36,328 nt of DNA from Verrucomicrobiota bacterium (GTDB taxonomy: Bacteria; Verrucomicrobiota; Verrucomicrobiia; Limisphaerales; UBA11358): positions 1 through 36,328 of the forward strand of contig JAGWNY010000031.1 of the NCBI GenBank assembly GCA_028872915.1, in the 5' to 3' direction. Below the pieces are notes generated by a model. It saw only the letters and a list, made by a program, of their open reading frames with translations, did not search any database and had not been told where the DNA came from. Shown piece after piece: positions 30,013 through 36,328 of this stretch; within the stretch, counting starts at the first letter, position 1, and each line of letters begins with the position of its first letter. Made by a program: the position numbers and the translations under genes.

Positions 30013-31488
30013 TCAATGCACGGAGCCGCCGCCGCCGTTATGGCATTGCGCGCAGGAGAAGTCCTGGTAGGTGGAATCAATGTGGAAGAAATCGTATCCC
30101 GTGGCGCTGAGCTTCCGCAGTTGCGTCCCGCTGCCCTGCGCCATGATGGTGTGGCAGAGATTGCAATTGTCCGCCGGAATGGTTTTGCCGTTGGCGGTCG
30201 CGTGATTGCCGTCGTGACAGCGGAAACAGCCGTTGCTGATTTTGTGCCCGATGTTGTCGGGATGCACCCGCCAATCGGCTTTCATTTCGGGAAAGAAATT
30301 TTGGCTGTAAATCCCTTGGACGGCCGCCACCGCCCGGTCAATGCCGGCCGCGCGCGGATATTCGGCGCGCAGACCGGCCGCAATTTTTTGCATGGCCTCA
30401 TCCGTGGTGTGGTAGGGCCGCACCAGGATTGCCACGGAATTGGACTTGATCCAGGGGATGGCCCGGCTTAATTGGCCGGAGGTAATGGCCGCGTCCACCG
30501 CCTCGTCCGGCGACAAGAACCGGTGGGATGGCCGCGTATGGCAATCGAGGCAGTCCATCGTCCGAATTTGCGCTTCATCCACCTTTCCATGAAAATCGGC
30601 GGTCTTGAAAACGGTCACCTTGCCAGACTTCAGGTCCGTCACACGCACCCAGGGGATGATCTGCCTTTGGCGGTCCGTGGCAAGGTATTCCACCTTGAAA
30701 TTCGGGCTGACGTGCCAATGAATTCCGGTCATCGTGCCATTGGCCGCGCCTCCGCCTACTTTTAACATCAATCGCACGGCAAAGGGACTGTTGCTCTCAT
30801 CCGAAAGGTAATGGTAAAAAGTCCGGTCAATGCCCCCGATGAACCGCTGCGGCCAATGGCATTGTTCGCAGGTCTCCTTTGCCGGACGCAGGTTCCCCAG
30901 CGGCGTCTGGATGGGACGCGGATAAGTTCCCAGCATTACGTCAAACAACTGATGGACGCCGTTGAGTTTGGACCGGACGTACCAGCCTGCCCCAGGCCCC
31001 ACATGGCATTCCACGCAGGCCACGCGCGCGTGCGGCGATTGCAGATACGTGGTGTATTCCGGTTTCATGGGCACGTGGCACATCGTCCCGCAAAACTGCA
31101 CGGAGTCCGTGTATTGATAGGTCTGGTAACTGCCAATGGCGGTGCAAAGCAGAAACACTGCCGCGCATGCGATAAAAACCCCCAGCCGTTTGCGGTCGCG
31201 CGGCCGCGTGAGGTCCACCACGAGCCGCCCGCCGGGACGCAACCGCCTTTGCAGCCGCAGCCCAATGACCATAAGGGCCAGGCCGGCAAAGAAAAACACC
31301 GGAGCGAGGACATAAACCAGAAGCCCCATGTAGGGATTGCTCCGCGGGAGGAACAATTCCGTGGAAAACAACAGCAGGACCGCGAAAATGCTGCTCGCGG
31401 CAATGACCGCGCCGCCCAGGCTCAACCAATTCTGAAACCACGCCCGCCTTCTGCCGTTTCGCGGCGCCGAATTTTCCTTGTCTTGCAT
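30013..31488 (-). CDS. NapC/NirT-type multiheme cytochrome c
   Basis: A 491-residue protein. The N-terminus has three hydrophobic segments (about 22-44, 54-78, 103-122), more than the single anchor of NapC or NrfH. Seven heme-binding sites follow: CGTMCH (133-138, a CX3CH form), CVECH (158), CEQCH (207), CLDCH (313), CFRCH (421), CNLCH (442) and CAQCH (479). The block from CGTMCH to KLNGV (SPHARVACVECHVGPGAGW) is typical of quinol-oxidising NapC/NirT proteins. The C-terminal four hemes form a separate wire-like part. It probably passes electrons from menaquinol or ubiquinol to a periplasmic acceptor. No terminal reductase is in the window. The small cytochrome gene lies upstream on the same strand (110 bp), so the two may be co-transcribed. 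Confidence 0.92.
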   Translation of the reverse strand: MQDKENSAPRNGRRRAWFQNWLSLGGAVIAASSIFAVLLLFSTELFLPRSNPYMGLLVYVLAPVFFFAGLALMVIGLRLQRRLRPGGRLVVDLTRPRDRKRLGVFIACAAVFLLCTAIGSYQTYQYTDSVQFCGTMCHVPMKPEYTTYLQSPHARVACVECHVGPGAGWYVRSKLNGVHQLFDVMLGTYPRPIQTPLGNLRPAKETCEQCHWPQRFIGGIDRTFYHYLSDESNSPFAVRLMLKVGGGAANGTMTGIHWHVSPNFKVEYLATDRQRQIIPWVRVTDLKSGKVTVFKTADFHGKVDEAQIRTMDCLDCHTRPSHRFLSPDEAVDAAITSGQLSRAIPWIKSNSVAILVRPYHTTDEAMQKIAAGLRAEYPRAAGIDRAVAAVQGIYSQNFFPEMKADWRVHPDNIGHKISNGCFRCHDGNHATANGKTIPADNCNLCHTIMAQGSGTQLRKLSATGYDFFHIDSTYQDFSCAQCHNGGGGSVH

Positions 31489-31598
31489 GAATGATTACTG
31501 GTTTGGCGAGTTTTGCCTTCGGCGCGGACGGCACGCCGCCCTCGGCGCTCCAGGCGCGGCCGGCTTCGTCCGCCGCCCGCCGGCCCAACGGCCGCCGA

Positions 31599-31955
31599 TT
31601 ACTTGCCCGATTTCAGCGAGCGCACCTTTGCCACCAGCGCCTTGACTTGGTCGTCGTTAAACTTGCCGCCAAATGCCTTCATTACCGGCCGGCCGTTCTC
31701 CTTGATGCCGTCCTTGATGTCCTTGGTTGCCTGCTCATCGGTCAGCGCCGCCTGGACTTTGGCGTCCGTGAGGTCCTTGATGTGAAGCTTGTGGCCCATT
31801 AACGTGTTGCCTTTGCCGTCCTTGCCGTGGCACGACGCGCAATTCGAATTCCACAATCCGTCCGCCGGACCGGCCCAGGCCGTCCAGCACAACGCTCCCG
31901 CCATCGCCCCTGCCACCGCACCCGTTCTCAGTAACGTTCTCGTCTTTATTTTCAT
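31599..31955 (-). CDS. Small periplasmic class I cytochrome c
   Basis: A 118-residue protein with a signal peptide (about 1-28, ending AWA) and a single heme site CASCH (39-43) at the start of a class I cytochrome fold. Met92 in GRPVMKAF is the likely sixth ligand. The KDGKGNTLMGHKLHIKDL segment is typical of cytochrome c-551/c-552-like electron carriers. It is the first gene of a minus-strand pair with the multiheme cytochrome and is a natural electron partner for it. It is also a client for ResB/CcsA. Confidence 0.9.
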   Translation of the reverse strand: MKIKTRTLLRTGAVAGAMAGALCWTAWAGPADGLWNSNCASCHGKDGKGNTLMGHKLHIKDLTDAKVQAALTDEQATKDIKDGIKENGRPVMKAFGGKFNDDQVKALVAKVRSLKSGK

Positions 31956-32515
31956 GTTGATTCAGTGTTTTTGATTCGGCATCGTGGATGACAAATCAGA
32001 TGTTGCTCAATCTATAAGATGGGAGGACAAGGAACGCTAACCTTGGATTGTTTTTTTGCCTACAAAAATTGCAGAGCCGCGGGAGGCAAACCGCAAGCGA
32101 CTGCGCCAATGAACCAGCCTCGTGTTCGTGATTCCGCAGGAGAGGACATCGGGAAATCAGACCTGCCAACAAAATGACAGGGACACCAGCGTTGTGGAGC
32201 GACTACCCCGACGAGCGGTTGCACGCGGGCGGGCGGCTGGTGGCCGCTGGCAACCTGGGCGGCGTGGAAGCCACCGTAAATGCGAACGGAATGCCTTTTG
32301 GTTCGGTTGGCAAATTTCTTCACCGAAATTCACTGCAAATACCCCCGGTTCACTGCAATTGGCCCGATTGGCTGGGACGGGACCGGTCGTTTTTTGGCCC
32401 TTCCCGGTTGGGTATGTCAAAGAGCAGGCCCGTGAGGGCTTTCGGGTGGAAGAGTAGCACGGAGGGTGGAATAATGCAACAACTATTTTCAGATTTTTAG
32501 GACAGGGGTTTTTTT

Positions 32516-32543
32516 GACGGGATGAGCGGGATTTACGGGATGG
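32516..32543. repeat. Dispersed repeat, 'gacaggatgaacaggatttacaggatgg' family
   Basis: GACGGGATGAGCGGGATTTA, followed by CGGGATGG, is a variant of 33755-33782 and 3587-3605 in which several A are G. It is one of the best-preserved long copies. Confidence 0.75.
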
Positions 32544-32556
32544 AGGAAAAAGGCCA

Positions 32557-32580
32557 GAGACTCGTCACCCCGCCTCCCAG
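32557..32580. repeat. Diverged copy of the left-end tandem unit motif
   Basis: GAGACTCGTCACCCCGCCTC resembles GAGTCTCGTCACCTCGACTC at 20-39 (three differences over 20 bp). The hairpin arms are not preserved here. Confidence 0.45.
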
Positions 32581-32988
32581 GGGATGGGTTTGCCCCGGCC
32601 GCCTTCGCCAGCATCCCAAAAAAAATGTTTCCGGGATGAGGGATCCATCATAGGCTAAATCCGAATCGGTAGATTTCAGGCGGGTAGTGGCGTGGCTGGC
32701 ATGAATATTTGGCGCTCCCGAACGTCCGCAGACGTCCCGGCAAATGCCGGGCCGCTGGTTGTGTGTCATCATGCTGTCGTGATGCAAATAAGGACGAATC
32801 TTTGCCAACAAAGCCGTTATTTCATCGGCGCATTGGCGGCGGCAATTCGATTCCACGGCGCCAATTGTCCAGCCGGGATGCAAGGCGCTGTCCGCGTTTT
32901 GGCGTCTCGGCGGTGAAATGGAAGCGGATGGGAGAATTTTAAAGTGGTTTTCGTGGTGGAAGCGGGCAAGCAGCATACTTGCCTCAGA

Positions 32989-33609
32989 TCAAATGTATTT
33001 TCTTATTCTCAAGACCTTCCGAAACAGCTTCAAATATACTTTGCTGTAAACGGGCATAAAATCGTCGCGAAACACATCCTCTTTGAGAAGATTTTTTCCA
33101 TTGAATCCGACCACGGGAACTTTCATTCGTCTCCCGAGTTGATCTTTCGTATTGCGCGGAGCGGTCAGATGCCACTTGTGGGCACATGCGTTTCGTGTTC
33201 GATTTAACGCAGCAATCTGATGGTATTGTCGTTTGCTCACCAAGTTCAATCGGCCACACCATTCTACGATCTCATGCGGTCGCATATCCTCAACCATGTG
33301 CTTGATCTTTTTGACCGTGAATACTTTTACTCCGCCCTTCAAACGGAAAATCAAAAGCTCCTTCAAAAGATGTTCAATTGCTAATTGCAGGTACAGAATA
33401 AAGCCTCTTACAATTTCAGCCTTGAATGTCTGGTAATTATAGAGTCTGACCAGGCTGTCGCTATCATTGAGGCCATACAGATCGCTGCTCAACCGCTCAA
33501 TGCCGATTTTGACTTTTTCTATCCTGCCCAACATGGTGGTCTGACCATCAGTCCTCTTACGCTTAAGCGCACGTGCTGCCGCTTTTGCTCTTTTGCTACG
33601 GTCGCTCAC
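32989..33609 (-). CDS. HEPN-like domain protein
   Basis: A 206-residue protein starting at GTG 33609, chosen because a strong Shine-Dalgarno (AAAGGAG, 7 nt spacing) precedes it. The longest frame would start 14 codons earlier without one. The first 25 residues are very basic (SKRAKAAARALKRKR). The rest is helical and carries RTRNACAHKW, the R-N-x3-H form of the HEPN RNase motif (Arg139, His144). HEPN proteins are RNA-cleaving toxins or their relatives in toxin-antitoxin, abortive-infection and RM-linked systems. The gene is visibly AT-richer than the left 32 kb. No MNT-type antitoxin partner is adjacent. The nearest intact neighbour on this strand is the NACHT-type fragment. Confidence 0.7.
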   Translation of the reverse strand: MSDRSKRAKAAARALKRKRTDGQTTMLGRIEKVKIGIERLSSDLYGLNDSDSLVRLYNYQTFKAEIVRGFILYLQLAIEHLLKELLIFRLKGGVKVFTVKKIKHMVEDMRPHEIVEWCGRLNLVSKRQYHQIAALNRTRNACAHKWHLTAPRNTKDQLGRRMKVPVVGFNGKNLLKEDVFRDDFMPVYSKVYLKLFRKVLRIRKYI

Positions 33610-33754
33610 AGTAATTCTCCTTTGAAGGCGCGGTCGAGTGGGGAAAAGCAATGCTGAGGGCTGAATGGAGCAGAGACTGAGGTTGATTCGCCGCGTCCCG
33701 CAAATGGTCTGTGCCGGCGAATGTGCCGATGATTTCGTTCACGCTATATCCGTT

Positions 33755-33840
33755 GACAGGATGAACAGGATTTACAGGATGGGATTTCATGGGAACTGTT
33801 GTTGTTTGTCTTTTATCCTGTTCGACCTGTTGATCCTGTC
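33755..33840. repeat. Inverted pair of 'gacaggatgaacaggat' repeats
   Basis: GACAGGATGAACAGGATTTA (start 33755, to 33782) and its inverted relative ATCCTGTTCGACCTGTTGATC (33815-33835, the element running to 33840) face each other across about 30 bp. The right one ends about 20 bp from the end of the hsdM-like stub, so the repeat lies at or near the break point. Confidence 0.75.
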
Positions 33841-33858
33841 TGTTGCTCCGCAACCAGG

Positions 33859-33948
33859 GTCGCCATTCAGTCCCTTGGCCTTGCGCATGATGTCGCGCGC
33901 GGATTTCAGGAGTGCGCCGAGGGATTGGGCTGTGGGGGGAGAGGGCAT
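33859..33948 (-). pseudogene. hsdM 5' stub (type I restriction methyltransferase N-terminus)
   Basis: From ATG 33948 the frame reads MPSPPTAQSLGALLKSARD, then IMRKAKGLNGD. The LxxxxKSARDIMRKxKGLNGD signature is the N-terminus of HsdM N6-adenine methylases, which normally continues LDRLPMLTWIMFLKFLDD. Here the match stops after GLNGD and the sequence becomes repeat. Thirty codons remain of a gene that is normally about 500. It shows that a type I restriction-modification locus once lay here. Confidence 0.65.
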
Positions 33949-33964
33949 GGAATCGATCGTTTGT

Positions 33965-36304
33965 TCAAATGGATACGGCGCTACGACGAGCAAGCAACAC
34001 ATTCAAAGCCTCTACCACCCTTCCGCGCAACCTCCAATCGCGGTCTGGGATTTCACGCAGCAACGCGACGAGAAATGCCTCCCTCTCGGCACTCGTCCCA
34101 GTTGTTTTCTCGATTACGCCGCACGTGCGCTCAACAATATCTGGACGTTCCTCCAACGCCGCGGCAGTAGCTTTGGCTAAGTGAGCCGCCTCATCTGTCG
34201 TCCATGCGATCTGGTCAAGCCGAATGACCAACCCCGCGCACCTGAGCGGATCGCTCTGCAAATTGGTCTCGTCGAGCAACTCCAATGGTACCTTACTCTT
34301 GCTGGCCCAACCAGGCTGACAGAACGCGAGCAGGCGCAACAGCCCCACTCGTTGAGGAGCCTGGACGACTGCTTTTGATAATCCTGCCGTAAATCCGTCT
34401 ACTACCGATTTTCCCCACTCCGCCTCCCTTAACGCGACAGAATGGGGACTGAAGTCCGCCCTCCCCAACTCATCGTAAAAATCCAGATCGGCTGCCGAGA
34501 AGGACGCGCGGCTAGTGGCATGCAACGCCCACTGTGGATCGATTTTAATGGCCAATCGTGCAGTGCGCAAGAGAATGGCCATAGATCGGTCAACATCCCG
34601 GTCTTTGTCGCCACGCGCCCACAAGAAAAACTGAAGAATAGTAAGCAGAGAGCCGAGTTTCTCTTTGTGAAATGTGTCATTTACCTCCGGATAACGTTCC
34701 AGCAGCTGTTCGAAAAATCTTAGATTGAGATCGCCCGCGCTACGCAGTTGAGCGATTTGGAAGGGGACGCCCTTTTTTCTGATATCAGGACCAAAGGGCG
34801 ATGCAGAAACGCTAACGTGCAGCAAATCCTCAACGGTTACCCCAAGATTTCTCCACCGCTGTTCTGCAGCTCGCCAATCCCCTGTATCACCAAGTGCTCC
34901 GGTCCTTGCCTTTTCGATAAGTGATTTCAAATCCCCGGGGGATTTGCACCAATCTAGGCACGCAGCGATCGGCCAAGGTCCAATTCCTAGTTGGCGCGCT
35001 TGGCCAGAAGCTTCCCAATTGTGGAAAAGCCACTCAAGTTCCAACGCCAGCGTTGAAGCATCGGGATGCTTCGCAAAGCGCAAACCTGCGAGCCACACCT
35101 TCCAACTGAAATGCCAATGATTAGCCCCCTCGTGTGTAGGTAGCTTAGCGAGACTACCTCCCATCCCAAAGAATGTGAAAGACAAGCTCGGATTTGGCGC
35201 GAGATTGGCAGTGATCATGCTGGTTTTGCCCCGGATATCTGGCGCGCGTCTGCGTCGCCATCGCAACCCTTCGAGAGCAGCAGCTGCAACCGTTGCGAAC
35301 GGGCAGGCAACGGGAACCTTCGGAGTCAATGTGACAGTTCTTCCTCCTGAAGAATGCCACTTTAGCCAATCCGACATCGGAATTCGACTGGCGCGAGCCG
35401 CGAGTTCGCGTGTTAAAGGAGTCTCCCGGTCAGTGGGACGTGTTGCCCCAAGGGCAGTTGCAAGGCGGTGAGGTTCGTCGCTGATAAAGCGAGCCACAAG
35501 TTCTGACGCCCAAGGAGTTTCGCTGCGGCATAAACGGTCGAGGCAGCTCCATGCGCTAGCCCACAGCGAGTCTTTTGTGCTGGTCAAACGGCGCTCCAAC
35601 TCTTCGCGAAATATGGACACTGTGTTCGAATTGACTTGATGCAGAAGCCGCGGATGCACCTCGCATGGCGGCAGGTCTAGGAGGCGAGCGGCCACCCGCA
35701 TCAGCAGCTTGGAACTCTTCGGCTGATTCCGAGCTGAGCCGTCTTCTAGGAGATCAAGGGCAAGGCGGCTGCCTCCGAAATTAGCAGATGTCGCTGCATC
35801 CTCATCCGACTCGTTCACTTGATGGCACAGTGCTTCTAGTGAGTCTCTGAAACGCTGCTCCCTTGCGTAGATTCTTCCCGCAGCAAATAAGAAGACATTC
35901 CGCCAGTGCGGTGCCGTTGCAATTGTGGACAGACTATCCCTGACTGCCTCGTCATGCTTTTCAGGCGATGCATCAGGGGCATCCATTAAGTAATCCCCCG
36001 CCATGAATTCCTGTAAGGAGCGAATTTCGAAACCAATCCGTTTTTCGGTGAGTGCTGCAAGGAATACCAGCCTGTCTTTCACAGCTTCGCACAAGGTGTC
36101 CACCAAGCTGTTGAGTTCCGCTCCTGAATGGCCCTCTTTGGAGAGCCTGCCGGCCACGATTGTACGGAAATGAGCATGTTCTAGCCCGGATATTTCATAG
36201 TAGGATTTGATTTTGAGGAAAAGCGGGACGGAGGGATTAAAACAGGTGGGGTTGGAGGGGCCGTTTTGAAAAAGTTTAAGGCGTTTGGTTTGACGCAGGC
36301 TCAA
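33965..36304 (-). CDS. C-terminal part of a NACHT-type STAND protein, N-terminus missing
   Basis: The frame is open for 779 codons from TTG 36304, with a TGA in frame at 36308-36310, so it cannot extend into an NTPase upstream. Residues 42-107 (FRTIVAGRLSKEGHSG, then VKDRLVFLAAL and GFEIRSLQEFMAGDYLM) match the winged-helix end of bacterial NACHT proteins, where F-E-I-R-S-L-Q-E-F-[ML]-A is a recurring signature. WRNVFLFAAGRIYARE also follows that pattern. About 650 residues of helical, Trp-rich sequence follow, the usual sensor region. No Walker A or B occurs. The first 33 residues are unlike the family and overlap a possible plus-strand ORF, so the gene is probably truncated at about 36210-36240. 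Such proteins act in anti-phage defence when intact. Confidence 0.65.
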   Translation of the reverse strand: MSLRQTKRLKLFQNGPSNPTCFNPSVPLFLKIKSYYEISGLEHAHFRTIVAGRLSKEGHSGAELNSLVDTLCEAVKDRLVFLAALTEKRIGFEIRSLQEFMAGDYLMDAPDASPEKHDEAVRDSLSTIATAPHWRNVFLFAAGRIYAREQRFRDSLEALCHQVNESDEDAATSANFGGSRLALDLLEDGSARNQPKSSKLLMRVAARLLDLPPCEVHPRLLHQVNSNTVSIFREELERRLTSTKDSLWASAWSCLDRLCRSETPWASELVARFISDEPHRLATALGATRPTDRETPLTRELAARASRIPMSDWLKWHSSGGRTVTLTPKVPVACPFATVAAAALEGLRWRRRRAPDIRGKTSMITANLAPNPSLSFTFFGMGGSLAKLPTHEGANHWHFSWKVWLAGLRFAKHPDASTLALELEWLFHNWEASGQARQLGIGPWPIAACLDWCKSPGDLKSLIEKARTGALGDTGDWRAAEQRWRNLGVTVEDLLHVSVSASPFGPDIRKKGVPFQIAQLRSAGDLNLRFFEQLLERYPEVNDTFHKEKLGSLLTILQFFLWARGDKDRDVDRSMAILLRTARLAIKIDPQWALHATSRASFSAADLDFYDELGRADFSPHSVALREAEWGKSVVDGFTAGLSKAVVQAPQRVGLLRLLAFCQPGWASKSKVPLELLDETNLQSDPLRCAGLVIRLDQIAWTTDEAAHLAKATAAALEERPDIVERTCGVIEKTTGTSAEREAFLVALLREIPDRDWRLRGRVVEALNVLLARRSAVSI

Positions 36305-36328
36305 AAATCATTTTTGCGCCGTTTTTGG
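36266..36328 (+). CDS. Possible start of a rightward gene, cut by the window edge
   Basis: TTG 36266 follows a purine-rich stretch (TTGGAGGGG) and opens a frame of 21 codons to the window end: KKFKAFGLTQAQKSFLRRFW after the start. It is basic and amphipathic. It could be a real start that faces away from the NACHT fragment. It is too short to assign. Confidence 0.25.
   Translation, partial: MKKFKAFGLTQAQKSFLRRFW

Larger units (their letters stand above)
31956..32988. other. Long intergenic region with repeat remnants and no credible gene
   Basis: About 1 kb on which short ORFs occur on both strands without recognisable domains. It contains a GACGGGATGAGCGGGATTTA repeat (32516-32543) and a short sequence related to the left-end tandem unit (32557-32580). 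The segment 32690-32980 was searched by eye for a coding frame and none was convincing. Confidence 0.6.

Noticed and set aside
32533-32976. Minus-strand ORF of 147 codons in the long gap
   Set aside because: It crosses two dispersed repeats and shows no domain; a fragment near ITALLAKIRPYL looked protein-like but could not be tied to a family.
33965-36304. Intact defence NTPase
   Set aside because: No Walker A or Walker B motif is present and an in-frame stop lies directly upstream, so only a C-terminal part can be claimed.

Overview
The window reads as chromosomal DNA of a Gram-negative bacterium that builds its genes around the Verrucomicrobiota pattern, most likely subdivision 3 (Pedosphaera/Limisphaera-like). 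The reasons are a GYF_2-domain membrane protein, a long proline-rich FtsK, System II cytochrome c maturation, lipoboxes, OpgG, and many eroded intergenic repeats of the 'cacggattgaacacgga' and 'gacaggatgaacaggat' kind. This placement is an inference from content, since no 16S rRNA is present. Most of the window is GC-rich. The last 3.5 kb is visibly more AT-rich and looks acquired.

Layout. 1-3500: a 100-bp tandem repeat with stem-loops, radC, a repeat-rich gap, a GYF membrane protein and a membrane-anchored pterin-4a-carbinolamine dehydratase. 3784-7090: a polytopic membrane protein, an MBL-fold hydrolase and a gamma-carbonic-anhydrase-like protein. 7266-10591 (minus): kdgK, opgG and a C-terminally anchored unknown protein, with no opgH in the window. 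10657-11956: tRNA-Leu, a nitroreductase and a DoxX protein. 12045-17450 (minus): a four-gene signalling operon made only of two-component proteins (CHASE3 hybrid kinase, receiver-kinase, NtrC-type sigma-54 activator, and a small kinase broken by a one-base frameshift). 17614-20039: an envelope-stress-like set (lmo0937-type, YqjE-like, YqjK-like, a CBM48-like protein, an iron-permease fragment, DUF3185, a small lipoprotein). 20109-21967: a RodZ-like protein, a HicB remnant, tRNA-Glu, tRNA-Pro and a zinc-ribbon protein. 22073-24754: ftsK. 24934-29246: a lipoprotein with a duplicated domain, then resB and ccsA. 29445-29946: RNase P RNA with a long P3 arm. 30013-31955 (minus): a multiheme NapC-like cytochrome and a small cytochrome c, probable clients of the ResB/CcsA pair. 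32989-36304 (minus): decayed defence-type genes (a HEPN protein, a 30-codon hsdM stub, and the C-terminal part of a NACHT-type protein).

How the genes fit together. The ResB/CcsA pair would mature the cytochromes encoded just beyond rnpB. The four signalling genes are co-directional and tightly spaced, which suggests one phosphorelay feeding a sigma-54 activator whose targets are not evident here. The right end is best read as a degraded defence island in which repeats mark the break points. No CRISPR array, intact transposase or complete phage module was seen.
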